Shown: positions 23,676 through 33,255 of the stretch, piece by piece
Numbering within the stretch: the first letter of the stretch is position 1
How the letters are laid out: each line of letters starts with the position of its first letter
Source of the DNA: Streptomyces sp. DI166
GTDB taxonomy: Bacteria; Actinomycetota; Actinomycetes; Streptomycetales; Streptomycetaceae
DNA: 64,000 nt
Direction of reading: 5' to 3'
Assembly (NCBI RefSeq): GCF_900091315.1
Contig: NZ_FLSP01000005.1
Span: 62,001-126,000, forward strand
Made by a program: the position numbers and the translations under genes
Notes under the pieces: generated by a model
What the model was told of the DNA's origin: nothing
Seen by the model: the letters and a program-made list of their open reading frames with translations, nothing else
Database searches by the model: none

Positions 23676-23797
23676 GACCCCCGCCCGCGTGCCGATGTCC
23701 GTTCCCCTCCTCGAACACGTTCACGGGATCCATGCCCGTTCGGGCACGCGGCAGTCATGTCGAATCATCAACTACCGGGCGTTCGGCCACGAGATCA

Positions 23798-23838
23798 GGC
23801 CGCGTCCCTCCCGCCCCCGTGGCGGAAGGGACGCGGCC
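23798..23838. terminator. Hairpin terminator of the secreted-protein gene
   Basis: A perfect 12-bp stem (23798-23809 with 23827-23838) contains an inner CCGCC/GGCGG stem. It lies just past the stop of the minus-strand gene that ends at 23860. Confidence 0.85.
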
Positions 23839-23859
23839 GACGCCCCCCGGCGGTGCTGG

Positions 23860-24474
23860 TCAGTAGAGCTTGTTGACCGCCCTCTTGGTGGTCTTCTTGA
23901 ACGCGGCGAGCGGGGCGTCGGACAGGTCGCCCATCTGCGACCAGTGCACGACGGTCACCGTGCGGCCGTCCCGGCCGACGGAGAGCAGCTCGACGTCGTT
24001 GGCGCCCCAGGAGGTCTCGATGTGCATGCCGTGCACACGGGCGCCCTCCTCCACGGACAGCGAGCCGTACGACTTGTACGTCGCCTCCAGGTCCGGCTGG
24101 GCGTCGGCGCGCTTGGCGCACTTCTTGTACGCCTTGTTGAGGCTGTCCGCCAGCGCCTTCGCCTTGGCCTTGGTGCCGACCACGACCGTCAGCTGGCGGG
24201 CGGTGGTGTCCAGGTCGGTGCGGAAGGCGCGGTAGCTCATGTCGTAGGCGAGCAGCGGCTCCTCCAGGCAGTACCGCAGCTCGTCCGGCATACCGGGCTT
24301 GACCTTGTCGGCGGTCCAGCCGGAGGGGTGCGGCGGGAGTTCGGAGGCGGCCAGGAAGCGGGGCGCGCTGCCCACCCGCGGTGAGGCTCCGGCCGGTACG
24401 GTGAGGGCCGCGCCGGCGGCGACGGCGGCGACGGTGACTGCGGCTACGGCGCCTGCTCGGGTGCGCTTGTGCAT
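23860..24474 (-). CDS. Secreted protein of unknown function
   Basis: 204 residues. A clear Sec signal peptide (MHKRTRAG, then an Ala/Val core ending near GAS at about 30) is present, with no lipobox or membrane anchor. The mature part is a small alpha/beta domain with Cys residues near YCLEEP and KKCAKR that may form a disulfide. It has a pattern like bacterial sensor or PknH-type extracellular domains (TARQLTVVVGTKAKAKALAD). I do not recognise a named family with certainty. It is divergent from the frameshifted XRE-transmembrane gene, 191 nt away, so the two may be functionally linked. Confidence 0.75.
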   Translation of the reverse strand: MHKRTRAGAVAAVTVAAVAAGAALTVPAGASPRVGSAPRFLAASELPPHPSGWTADKVKPGMPDELRYCLEEPLLAYDMSYRAFRTDLDTTARQLTVVVGTKAKAKALADSLNKAYKKCAKRADAQPDLEATYKSYGSLSVEEGARVHGMHIETSWGANDVELLSVGRDGRTVTVVHWSQMGDLSDAPLAAFKKTTKRAVNKLY

Positions 24475-24665
24475 GGGTGTCCCCCGTGAGTGATGTGTGG
24501 GTGCGAGATGTCGTCACCGCGCCGCGGGCTGGTCGGTCCGGCGGCCGTCGGTGCGACACCAAGAGCATCGGTGGCCCTCGCAACCGGACGCAAGCGGGGA
24601 TGGCACTTCTCCGGCGGTGGAACCATCCCATGCCGTCTGACGTGCAGGTATATGAGGTGCCTGGG

Positions 24666-26043
24666 ATGCCGTCCCGGGCCGGACGACACGGGGGAATGGT
24701 GTCGGGACAGGACGAGGTCGCCGAGTTCGCCGGTCTGCTGCGGCAGTTCAAGGAGCGGACCGACCGCAGTTACGGCTCGCTGGCGCGCCGGCTCGGGATG
24801 AACACCTCCACGCTGCACCGCTACTGCGCCGGGGACGCGGTCCCCCAGGACTTCGCCCCGGTGGAACGCTTCGCCGCGCTGTGCGGGGCGTCGGCGGAGG
24901 AGCGGATGGAACTCCACCGACTGTGGCTGCTGGCGGTCGCGGCCAGACAGCGGCCAAAGGGGGCGGCGGAATCCAAGGAAGAGGCGGAGGAGCCTGCGGC
25001 CCCCGAGGAAGCCGCCGCGACGGAGACGGAGACGGAGACGGAGACACCTCCGGAAGTCGAGGACGCCACCCCGCCCCCAACCGCACAGGCCCCCGCCTCC
25101 CGGCCCCCGCCCCTGGTACCGCCGCCGCAGGGCCACCGTCGTCGCCGCCGTGGTCGCCGTCCTGCTCGCCACCCTGGGCACGCTCGCCGCCCTGGACACC
25201 GACCGGGGCGGGCGCGGGGCCGACGGACGGCGTACCGGGGCCGGACCGGGCACCTCGGCGCCCGCCGACCCGCGGGGCACCTCCCCCGCCCCCACGACCA
25301 CCTCGCCGTCGCCCTCCACGTCCAAGTCCCATTCCAAGTCCGAGGACGGCTCGACGAAACCGTCGTCCCCGCAGGACGGGCCGACCACGGGCGCGCAGTC
25401 CACGCAGAAGGGCAAGCCCGTCGGCGGGCTCCCGCTGACCTGGAGCGCCGATTCCCACGTCTGGGCGGAGGGCTGCGGGCACGACTACGTCATCAACCGT
25501 CCCCCGGCGCAGGTGGCGCCGCCCCCGCCGGCGCAGGACGCCCGTACCTGGGCCGGTGCGCAGGGCGCGGTGCACGGGCGGGAGACCATCGTGCGGGTCA
25601 CGGTGCAGGGCCGGACGTCCACGGCCGTGGTGCTGGAGGCGCTGCGGGTCCGGGTGGTCGGCCGCACGGCCCCGCTCAAGGGCAACGCGTACGCCATGAA
25701 CCAGGGCTGCGGTGGCGCGCTGACCCCGCGCTTCTTCGCGGTCGACCTGGACAAGGACCGGCCGATCGCCCGCCCGATGGCCGGCAGCGACGCGGGCACG
25801 CCCATCCCGGCGATGCGCCTGCCCTACCGAGTCTCCGCCGAGGACCCGGAGGTCCTGCTGGTCACCGCCCGCACCGCGGGCTGCGCCTGCGACTGGTACC
25901 TGGAGCTGGACTGGTCCTCCCAGGGCCGCACCGGCACGATCCGCATCGACGACGACGGCCGCCCGTTCCGCACGACCGCCATCAAGGGCCTGCCCCGGTA
26001 CATGTACGACACCGAGGCCCGCGAGTGGGGGCCGTACGCCTGA
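24666..26043 (+). pseudogene. XRE regulator with transmembrane helix and extracellular domain, frameshifted
   Basis: The first part (24666 to about 25110, GAGGTG ribosome site) encodes an XRE helix-turn-helix (YGSLARRLGMNTSTLHRYCA), then a Glu/Ala and Thr-Glu repeat linker. The second part is in the +1 frame and continues from about 25110 to 26043. It starts with WYRRRRATVVAAVVAVLLA, a membrane helix behind a positive cluster, then a Ser/Thr/Pro-rich stalk and a domain of about 200 residues with several cysteines. Dropping one C from the C-rich run at 25103-25113 joins both into one protein of about 458 residues. Intact, it would be a one-component membrane regulator: DNA binding inside, sensing outside. 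Base composition stays coding-like in both halves, so this is a recent mutation or an assembly error. Confidence 0.75.
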
Positions 26044-26046
26044 CCG

Positions 26047-27789
26047 TCAGGGCCTCGGGACGTTGCGGAGGTTGGAGCGGGCCATCTGGAGCATGCGGCC
26101 GACTCCGCCGTCCAGGACGATCTTCGAGGCGGACAGGGCGAAGCCGGTGACCATCTCGGCACTGATCTTCGGCGGGATGGACAGGGCGTTGGGGTCGGTG
26201 ACGATGTCGACGAGCGCCGGGCCCTTGTGCTTGAAGGCGGCCTTCAGGGCGCCCGCGAGCTGCTTGGGCTTCTCCACGCGGATGCCGTGGGCGCCGCAGG
26301 CGCGGGCCACGGCCGCGAAGTCGGGGTTCTTGTTGGCGGTGCCGTAGGAGGGCAGTCCGGCGACCAGCATCTCCAGCTCGACCATGCCGAGCGAGGAGTT
26401 GTTGAAGAGGATCACCTTCACCGGCAGGTCGTACTGGACCAGGGTGAGGAAGTCGCCCATCAGCATGGCGAATCCGCCGTCACCGGACATCGACACGACC
26501 TGGCGGCCGCGGTCGGTGAACTGGGCGCCGATCGCCATGGGCAGCGCGTTCGCCATGGATCCGTGGGAGAAGGAACCGATCACCCGGCGGCGGCCGTTGG
26601 GGGTGATGTACCGGGCGGCCCAGACGTTGCACATGCCGGTGTCGACGGTGAAGACGGCGTCGTCGTCGGCGAGTTCGTCCAGTACGGAGGCGACGTACTC
26701 GGGGTGGATCGGGACGTGCTTCTCGACCTTCCTGGTGTACGCCTTGACCACGCCCTCCAGCGCGTCCGCGTGTTTCTTCAGCATCTTGTCCAGGAAGCGC
26801 CTGCTGCTCTTCGTCCGCACGCGCGGGATGACACAGCGCAGGGTCTCGCGGACGTCGCCCCAGACCGCGAGGTCCAGCTTGGAGCGGCGGCCGAGGTGTT
26901 CGGGCCGGACGTCGACCTGGGCGATCCTGACGTCGTCGGGCAGGAAGGCGTTGTACGGGAAGTCCGTGCCGAGCAGGATCAGCAGATCGCACTCGTGGGT
27001 GGCCTCGTAGGCGGCGCCGTACCCGAGCAGCCCGCTCATCCCCACATCGAACGGATTGTCGAACTGAATCCATTCCTTGCCCCGCAGGGCATGGCCGACC
27101 GGCGACTTGATCTTCTCCGCCAGCTGCATGACCTCGGCGTGCGCGCCCTTGGTGCCGCTGCCGCAGAAGAGGGTGACCTTCTCGGCGGCGTCGATCATCT
27201 CCACCAGCCGGTCGATCTCGGCGTCGCCGGGGCGGACCGTGGGCCGGGTGGTGACCAGGGCGGTCTCGACGGGCTTGGCGGGGGCGGGCTGGTCGGCGAT
27301 GTCCCCGGGCAGGGAGACGACACTGACGCCGGAGCGGCCGATCGCGTGCTGGATGGCGGTCTGCAGCAGGCGCGGCATCTGCTGCGGATGGGAGATCATC
27401 TCGCAGTAGTGACTGCACTCCTGGAACAGCCGGTCCGGGTGGGTCTCCTGGAAGTAGCCCAGGCCGATCTCGCTGGACGGGATGTGCGAGGCGAGGGCGA
27501 GGACGGGCGCCATGGACCGGTGGGCGTCGTAGAGGCCGTTGATGAGGTGCAGGTTGCCGGGGCCGCAGGAGCCCGCGCAGGCCGTCAGCTTCCCGGTGAT
27601 CTGCGCCTCCGCGCCGGCCGCGAAGGCGGCGGTCTCCTCGTGCCGGACGTGCACCCATTCGATGCCACGGTGGCGGCGCACGGCGTCCACGACGGGGTTG
27701 AGGCTGTCGCCGACGACCCCGTACAGGCGTTCCACCCCGGCGCGGGCGAGGATGTCGACGAACTGTTCCGCGACGTTCTGCTTGGCCAT
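26047..27789 (-). CDS. poxB: Thiamine-diphosphate pyruvate oxidase/dehydrogenase (PoxB-like)
   Basis: 580 residues in the usual three-domain order. The N-terminal pyrimidine-binding domain carries the catalytic Glu51 (HVRHEETAAFAAGA). The middle FAD/NAD-like domain contains LFCGSGTKGAHAEV. The pyrophosphate domain shows MSGDGGFAMLMGDF with the following NN, the GDG-NN thiamine site. Best fit is pyruvate:quinone oxidoreductase, which converts pyruvate to acetate and CO2 with electrons passing to the quinone pool. Acetolactate synthase-like relatives cannot be fully excluded. Start at 27789. The 3' end lies 3 nt from the convergent gene, and the PP2C-like gene is 77 nt upstream on the same strand. 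Confidence 0.88.
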   Translation of the reverse strand: MAKQNVAEQFVDILARAGVERLYGVVGDSLNPVVDAVRRHRGIEWVHVRHEETAAFAAGAEAQITGKLTACAGSCGPGNLHLINGLYDAHRSMAPVLALASHIPSSEIGLGYFQETHPDRLFQECSHYCEMISHPQQMPRLLQTAIQHAIGRSGVSVVSLPGDIADQPAPAKPVETALVTTRPTVRPGDAEIDRLVEMIDAAEKVTLFCGSGTKGAHAEVMQLAEKIKSPVGHALRGKEWIQFDNPFDVGMSGLLGYGAAYEATHECDLLILLGTDFPYNAFLPDDVRIAQVDVRPEHLGRRSKLDLAVWGDVRETLRCVIPRVRTKSSRRFLDKMLKKHADALEGVVKAYTRKVEKHVPIHPEYVASVLDELADDDAVFTVDTGMCNVWAARYITPNGRRRVIGSFSHGSMANALPMAIGAQFTDRGRQVVSMSGDGGFAMLMGDFLTLVQYDLPVKVILFNNSSLGMVELEMLVAGLPSYGTANKNPDFAAVARACGAHGIRVEKPKQLAGALKAAFKHKGPALVDIVTDPNALSIPPKISAEMVTGFALSASKIVLDGGVGRMLQMARSNLRNVPRP

Positions 27790-27866
27790 GACTGCCGGGT
27801 GCCCCTTCGGTCGCCTTCGATCCCTCTGGGTTCCATTGGAGGCACAGCGGCGCGGTGTTCGCTCGG

Positions 27867-29159
27867 TCAGCTCTCCCAGACGGCGGCAGCCGTACGGTCG
27901 TCGGCGTAGCCCTTGACCCGGACCTGGACGTCGGCCAGGAAGGCGGCCAGGCCGGGCGGGGCGGGGTCCGACCAGCGGTCGGTGAGGTGGGCGGCGAGGT
28001 CCGGCTCGCCGCGCAGGGGTTCGGCGAGCCCGCTGGTGCACATCAGCAGCGTGTCACCCGGCCGGGCTACCGAGGCCCGGAACCGGAAGGGCTCCCGCGG
28101 CGGCTCGGGGGCCGGTTCGTACGGGCTCGGCGGCTTGGGGATGCCCAGGTCCATGGTGAGCCGGTCGCCCTCGGGGGTCTCGGCGGGCAGCGAGCCGAAG
28201 CCGACGACCGCGTCCCCGGTGGCGTCGACGACCCGCGGCTCGATGTCCTGCCACTCGCCGTCCCGGAGCCGGAACAGGCCGCCCGCGCCGACGCCGAAGA
28301 AGACCCGGATACGGCAGTCGGGGTCGGCGGGCAGCAGCAGGCAGCGCAGGGTGGCCGCGTACTCCTCCGGGTCGACGCCCTGTTCGGAGGCGCTGGCACG
28401 GAGTTTGCCGAGGCTGCGGTCGGTGAGCCGGTGCAGGCCCGACTTCAGGTCGCCGCGGCGGGCGGCGCGGATGTCCTCGGCGAGCCGGGCGTGGCTGCGG
28501 CCGACGGCCCTGCCGATCCACTGGCAGGCCTCGGCGGCGGCGCGGTGGGCGCCGGGGGTGGCGCGGGCGCCGGTGGCCATGGCGACGAGGAGCAGTGCGC
28601 TGTCGCCGGTGCCGAAGCGGGCGGTGAGCAGGGAGTCGCGGCGGGGTTCGCCCCGGAAGCGGGCGGAGTCGCCGCGGAGGGAGGCGGCGCGCAGGGTGCA
28701 GGCGCCGTAGCGGGCGCCGTCCAGGACGGTGTCGGCGACGAGGTCGTCCAGGTCCTCGGGGTCGGCGGGCGGCAGGGCGGTGGGTTCGGCGTCGTAGGTG
28801 GGCGGGCCGGAGCCGACGTAGTCGACGGTGGCGGGCACCGGGGGCGCGGCGGGGCGGTCGTCCGGCGGCGGGGCGGAGGGCTGCTCGGTGTGCAGGGGCG
28901 GCTTGCCGAAGCGGACGGGCGGCTCCTCGAAACGCGTCGGCGCTTGCTCGGCCGGGGCCGGTGGGGAGGTCTGGCGGGGTGTGGGGATGCGCGGTTCGAG
29001 GTCCGGAACGGTTCTGCCCAGCGTGCCGGACGCGGACACGAACCGGTCGTCCACCGAGTCCGGGGCCGCGGTGGGCCCGGTGTCCTGGGTGGAGTCGTCG
29101 TACAGCTGTGTCCACCAGTCGTCCTCGCGGCCGGTGGACCTACCCCCCTGCTGGCTCAT
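27867..29159 (-). CDS. PP2C-like phosphatase family protein, probably catalytically degenerate
   Basis: 430 residues. A Pro-rich disordered N-terminus (about 1-135) precedes a PP2C_2-type domain (about 140-425). The expected metal-binding motifs are altered. Where active members have ADG there is ATG (VAMATGARA), where GDG is common there is GAG (FFGVGAGGLFRL), and SDG/TDG is TSG (CTSGLAEPL). Only the last DDR motif (YADDRTAAAVW) is kept. This suggests a pseudophosphatase that may bind phosphoproteins or other partners. No kinase gene is adjacent. The family match is clear; loss of activity is inferred from the missing Asp residues. Confidence 0.78.
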   Translation of the reverse strand: MSQQGGRSTGREDDWWTQLYDDSTQDTGPTAAPDSVDDRFVSASGTLGRTVPDLEPRIPTPRQTSPPAPAEQAPTRFEEPPVRFGKPPLHTEQPSAPPPDDRPAAPPVPATVDYVGSGPPTYDAEPTALPPADPEDLDDLVADTVLDGARYGACTLRAASLRGDSARFRGEPRRDSLLTARFGTGDSALLLVAMATGARATPGAHRAAAEACQWIGRAVGRSHARLAEDIRAARRGDLKSGLHRLTDRSLGKLRASASEQGVDPEEYAATLRCLLLPADPDCRIRVFFGVGAGGLFRLRDGEWQDIEPRVVDATGDAVVGFGSLPAETPEGDRLTMDLGIPKPPSPYEPAPEPPREPFRFRASVARPGDTLLMCTSGLAEPLRGEPDLAAHLTDRWSDPAPPGLAAFLADVQVRVKGYADDRTAAAVWES

Positions 29160-29253
29160 GCCCCTAATTGTCCACCGGGCGGGCCGGATGAAAACGGGGC
29201 AAGCCGAAATCGGGTGAGGGTGCGAACAGCGTTGCGATTATGGCGGGATGGGA

Positions 29254-29297
29254 GTCGCCGGACGGCCCTACCCCCCACAGGAGGACCGTCCGGCGAC
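29254..29297. terminator. Hairpin terminator after the S8 protease gene
   Basis: GTCGCCGGACGG and CCGTCCGGCGAC form a perfect 12-bp stem with a 20-nt loop, directly downstream of the protease stop on the minus strand. Confidence 0.85.
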
Positions 29298-29311
29298 GAC
29301 TTGGCGACCGG

Positions 29312-32300
29312 TCAGCGCACGTCGTAGGCGCGGTGCACGGTCTGGGTGACGGAGGCGCCCTTGGCGTCCGTCAGTTCGGCCTTCAGCGTGACCTGCTTCC
29401 CGCTCGCGCCTTCGTGGTCCACGAGCGCCTCCCACGCGCCGTCGCGCCGGACGGTGCGCGCCTCGGTCCAGGTCTCGCCCTCGTCGTACGAGTAGGAGAG
29501 CCGTACCTCGGTCAACTCACCGGGGTGGTAGCCCGCGTGGCCGGTCGCGGAGAGGGTGATGCGCTGCCCGTCCGCGGCGGGGAGCGTCTTCAGCCCGTCC
29601 TCGGCGAGGCCGTAGCGGGGGAAGAGCAGCGGGATGCCCTGCGAGTACGTGTCCTCGTCACGCGCGGAGCGGAAGGACCAGGTGGTCGTGGTGGCCGTGG
29701 ACCGGTTCCACGCCCGTGCGGGCTGGCCGAACTTGGTGGTGCTCAGGGTCAGTTCGTAAGCGGACTCCTCGGGCGGGACCTCGAACACCCCGAACGGGTA
29801 CGGGCTTTCGCCGAGGATCTCCCCGTTCCGCTTGAGCACCATGGAGCCGATGTCACCGAAGCTGCCCTGGATGCCCTGGTGTTGACCGTCGCCCCACATG
29901 GCGGGCGCGACGCCGATCAGGTCGCCCTGGCGTTCACCGGCGAGCGCCTGGCGGCCCTGCTCGTCGAGCGGGGCGACCGGTGTGACGACCCCGCCGTACC
30001 ACTCCTCGGTGCCGTGCTCGCCCTTCTTGTACGTGCGCGCCGGGTCGGTGAGGAACTCGCCCCACGGGAAGCTGCTGGAGACGTCCTGCCGCCAGGCGGT
30101 GCCGCCGGTGGAGTGGTACTCGGTGCGGGTGAAGGGCGCGGGCACGGTCTCGATCTGGCCGAAGGCGGCGGACAGTCCGCCCGGCCGGGTCGCCGACTCC
30201 AGGTCGACGTGGTCGGTTCCGGTGCCCGCCATCGAGCGGTACGTCGCCCGGGTCGACGCCAGGTGCGCGTCCCGCACCCGGTAGGCACGGTCCGACCGGA
30301 TCTGGCCCGTCTCGGGGAAGGCGAGGTTGTAGACGTACGGGCTCTTGGCGGTGGCCTTCCAGCGCAGGGTCACGTCACCCGCCGCGAGCAGGGCGGTGGC
30401 CTCGTCGGCCGGTACGGCGAGCACGGGCAGCGGTCCGCCGGCGAAGCCGAACAGCGGGTACCAGGTGCCCGGCGCGTCCCGGTACACCAGCAGCGCGACG
30501 GCTCCCGCGGCCTCGGCGCGCGCGGCGACCGTCCCGACGCCCTCGCCGTCCGGCAGGCGCACCAGCGCGACCTTGCCCTTGACTCCCGAAAGCTCCTCCT
30601 CCGTACCGGACTTGGCGTCGAAGAGAGCGGCCCTGCCGGTGCCGTCGAGGTTGGCCGAGCCGAGGTGGCCGGTGGTCGGGTGGAGCTTCTCGCCGCCCAC
30701 GACGGCGAGTTCGGAGATCTGCGGGGCCGAGGCCCGCCAGAAGCTGGTGAACTCGAAGTCCCCGTCGCGGGCTTCGCCGCTGACGGAGGCGTAGTAGCCG
30801 CCGATGGTCCGGTTGCCCGAGACGGTGCCCGCGTGCAGCCAGGTGCCGTCCCAGCTGCGAGCGAACCCGAGGGTGGCGCCGCGGACTTCGGACGGTCGGT
30901 CGGTGCGCATGCTCAGCCGGTGCGCCTTGCGGGCGTCGAGGACGACGGTCGTGTCGTCGCGGATCTCCAGCTGGGAACGGGCGAGATAGGTGAGGGAGTC
31001 CACCGCCGTCCCCCCGTCCCGCGGGGTGGTGACGAAGGAGGAGAGGAAGTAGCTGCCGGGGCGGACGGCGTACGTCTGGTCCGTGGCGCCCTCGTTGAAG
31101 CGGCGCTCCCCGCTCGCGTCGTCGGTGCCGATCAGGTCGACCGAGGAGGCGCCGGAGGCGGGCTCACCGAGCCGGTCGAGAAGCTTGACCCGCAGGGTGA
31201 CCGTCTCGGGCTGCACGTACAGCGCGAACGGCGTGGAGACGGAGACGCCGTCCGCCGTGGCGAGAACGCGGCCGGTGATGTCGCCGTACTGGGCTCGGGT
31301 GAGGGCGGCCGTGGGGTCGACGGTCAGCGGGACCTCGGCGGTACCGCCCGCCGGGACGGTGACCGTGCGGTCGGTGAGGCGCGCGACCGGCGAGCGGACG
31401 GCGGAGCCGTCGTTGCCGGTGACGCCGGTGACCGACAGCTTCAACCGCACCGGCTTGTCGGTGGTGTTGGTGTACGGCACCGCCACCTCGGTACGGTCGC
31501 CGCGGTGCTGCGGCCAGTCGAAGGCGCCGCCCTGCACCGCGGGCGCGCCGAGCACCGTCTGCCCGAGTGCGGCCCGTACGTCCAGGCGTCCGCCGCCGGT
31601 CTCGCGCACATCGCCCGGGATGCCGGTGTCGGCGGAGGAGACCAGGGCCGCCTTGAGCTGCCGGGCGTTCCAGTTTGGGTGCCGTTGCCGGAGGATGGCG
31701 GCGGCGCCCGCGACGTGCGGGGTCGCCATGGACGTACCGCTCAGCGCCTGGTAGGCGTACACGCCCCGGCCGCCCGCCCTGGCGGCCGAGATGCCGACTC
31801 CGGGGGCGGTGATCTCGGGCTTGAGGGTGTGCGCGCCGTAGACCGGGCCGCGGCTGGAGAAGGCGGCGGTGGAGTCGTCGCGGTCGACGGCGCCGACGGT
31901 GAGCACGCCGGGGGCGCAACCGGGCGAGGAGACCGTGTTGTTGCCGGGCCCGGTGTTGCCCGCGGCGATGACGAACAGGGTGTGCTCGCTGGTGCGGGCC
32001 AGCTCCTCGGCGGCCTGGGCCATCGGGTCGGAGCAGTCGGTGCGGGCGGGGTTGCCGAGGCTCATGGAGACGACGTCGGCGCCTTCGTCGACCGCCCACT
32101 GCATCCCGGCGATGATCCAGGAGGTCTCGCCGTAGCCGTAGTCGTTGAGGACCTTGCCGTTGAGCAGGTCCGCGCCCGGTGCGACGCCCTTGTTCCTGCC
32201 GCCGCTCGCGGCGCCGGTGCCGCCGACGGTGGAGGTGGTGTGGGTGCCGTGGCCGTCGCGGTCATCCGCGTCCGCGGAGTCGGTGAAGTTCTTCGAGGCG

Positions 32301-33004
32301 GCGATCCGGCCCCTGAGGTCGGGGTGTTCGGCGTCGGCGCCGGTGTCCAGGACGGCGACCTTGGTGCCCGTGCCGTCGTAACCGGCCGCCCACGCCTGCG
32401 GGGCGTTGACCTGGCCGGTCGAACGGTCCAGCGCGGCCTCGACCTTGGCGTCGAGCCACAGCTTCTCCAGCGGGCCGCGGGTCTTGGTGACCTCGTTCCA
32501 GAATCCGGCGGCCCGGTCCTTGTCCGCCTCCAGGGCGACGCCGTCGATGGCGTCGAGGACGAGCCCGCGTTCGGCGCCGCGCGGCGCGGAGCGCGGGACG
32601 GCGCCGGAGCCGTAGACGGCGATCAGCGGGAGGGTGTCGCGGTGGGCGTCGTCGTAGCCCTGGCGCACCAGGCCCGTGACGTTGAACAGTTCCTCGTCGA
32701 CCCGGCCCGAGGCGAGCGCGGCGACGGCGCTCTCGGGGTAGACGTACAGGTCGTCGCCGGATCTGCGGGTCTGCACGAGCGGGGTCCGGCCGTCGTCGCC
32801 GGGCAGGGCCACGGCCCCGTCACCCGTGACCAGGACCCGGTCCCCGGTGACGAGGGTGACGACGGAACCGGCGTCGGCGGCGGCCCGGCTGCCGGTGGGC
32901 GCCGTCGGCCTGTCGTCGGCCGCTTGCGCGGGTACGGCTGTCGTGACGGCCAGGACGGCGGCGGTCGCCGCTCCGAGGGCCGTCCTCGGTATCGCTCTCC
33001 CCAA
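29312..33004 (-). CDS. Large secreted subtilisin-family (S8) serine protease
   Basis: 1230 residues from a TTG at 33004, chosen because it follows a GAAGAAGG ribosome site and begins a textbook signal peptide (MGRAIPRTALG, hydrophobic core, cut near AQA-ADD). No ATG or GTG fits upstream. The catalytic triad is Asp220 (VLDTGAD), His252 (GHGTH) and Ser425 (GTSMATPHVAG), with the oxyanion Asn in AAGNTGPGN. An inhibitor-like propeptide is suggested before residue 200. After the catalytic domain come long beta-rich modules, one resembling a protease-associated (PA) domain (KVALVRLPDGEG to VALLVYRD). It should be exported and degrade extracellular protein. It is divergent from a TrmB-like regulator whose probable operator array lies between them. 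Confidence 0.92.
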   Translation of the reverse strand: MGRAIPRTALGAATAAVLAVTTAVPAQAADDRPTAPTGSRAAADAGSVVTLVTGDRVLVTGDGAVALPGDDGRTPLVQTRRSGDDLYVYPESAVAALASGRVDEELFNVTGLVRQGYDDAHRDTLPLIAVYGSGAVPRSAPRGAERGLVLDAIDGVALEADKDRAAGFWNEVTKTRGPLEKLWLDAKVEAALDRSTGQVNAPQAWAAGYDGTGTKVAVLDTGADAEHPDLRGRIAASKNFTDSADADDRDGHGTHTTSTVGGTGAASGGRNKGVAPGADLLNGKVLNDYGYGETSWIIAGMQWAVDEGADVVSMSLGNPARTDCSDPMAQAAEELARTSEHTLFVIAAGNTGPGNNTVSSPGCAPGVLTVGAVDRDDSTAAFSSRGPVYGAHTLKPEITAPGVGISAARAGGRGVYAYQALSGTSMATPHVAGAAAILRQRHPNWNARQLKAALVSSADTGIPGDVRETGGGRLDVRAALGQTVLGAPAVQGGAFDWPQHRGDRTEVAVPYTNTTDKPVRLKLSVTGVTGNDGSAVRSPVARLTDRTVTVPAGGTAEVPLTVDPTAALTRAQYGDITGRVLATADGVSVSTPFALYVQPETVTLRVKLLDRLGEPASGASSVDLIGTDDASGERRFNEGATDQTYAVRPGSYFLSSFVTTPRDGGTAVDSLTYLARSQLEIRDDTTVVLDARKAHRLSMRTDRPSEVRGATLGFARSWDGTWLHAGTVSGNRTIGGYYASVSGEARDGDFEFTSFWRASAPQISELAVVGGEKLHPTTGHLGSANLDGTGRAALFDAKSGTEEELSGVKGKVALVRLPDGEGVGTVAARAEAAGAVALLVYRDAPGTWYPLFGFAGGPLPVLAVPADEATALLAAGDVTLRWKATAKSPYVYNLAFPETGQIRSDRAYRVRDAHLASTRATYRSMAGTGTDHVDLESATRPGGLSAAFGQIETVPAPFTRTEYHSTGGTAWRQDVSSSFPWGEFLTDPARTYKKGEHGTEEWYGGVVTPVAPLDEQGRQALAGERQGDLIGVAPAMWGDGQHQGIQGSFGDIGSMVLKRNGEILGESPYPFGVFEVPPEESAYELTLSTTKFGQPARAWNRSTATTTTWSFRSARDEDTYSQGIPLLFPRYGLAEDGLKTLPAADGQRITLSATGHAGYHPGELTEVRLSYSYDEGETWTEARTVRRDGAWEALVDHEGASGKQVTLKAELTDAKGASVTQTVHRAYDVR

Positions 33005-33168
33005 GGTCGCCTTCTTCCGGTGCTGCCGTATGCCCGGCGAGTGCGTGGAACGCGCAGGCCGAAGCGGCCCAATGCGGGCATGACGGGCGGTGGTTGATGC
33101 TGCGGTGGCGTCACCTTGGCAGAGCGGCGGGCGGTACGGCGATGATGTGCCGAGGCGGTTTTGCGCCG

Positions 33169-33236
33169 TGGCCGTTTCCCGCCAGGGGACCGTCGGCCGT
33201 TCCCCGCCGTGGAACCGTCGTGGCCGTTCCCCGCCA
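33169..33236. promoter_or_regulatory. Three-copy TGGC-N8-GCCA operator array
   Basis: TGGCCGTTTCCCGCCA (33169-33184), CGGCCGTTCCCCGCCG (33194-33209) and TGGCCGTTCCCCGCCA (33221-33236) are spaced 25 and 27 bp apart, and all show the 4-bp inverted arms or close variants. They end 20 bp before the TrmB-like regulator start and lie in the divergent region with the S8 protease. They are probably autoregulatory sites of that regulator, shared with the protease promoter. Confidence 0.7.
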
Positions 33237-33255
33237 TGGACCGACTGGGAGAGTG

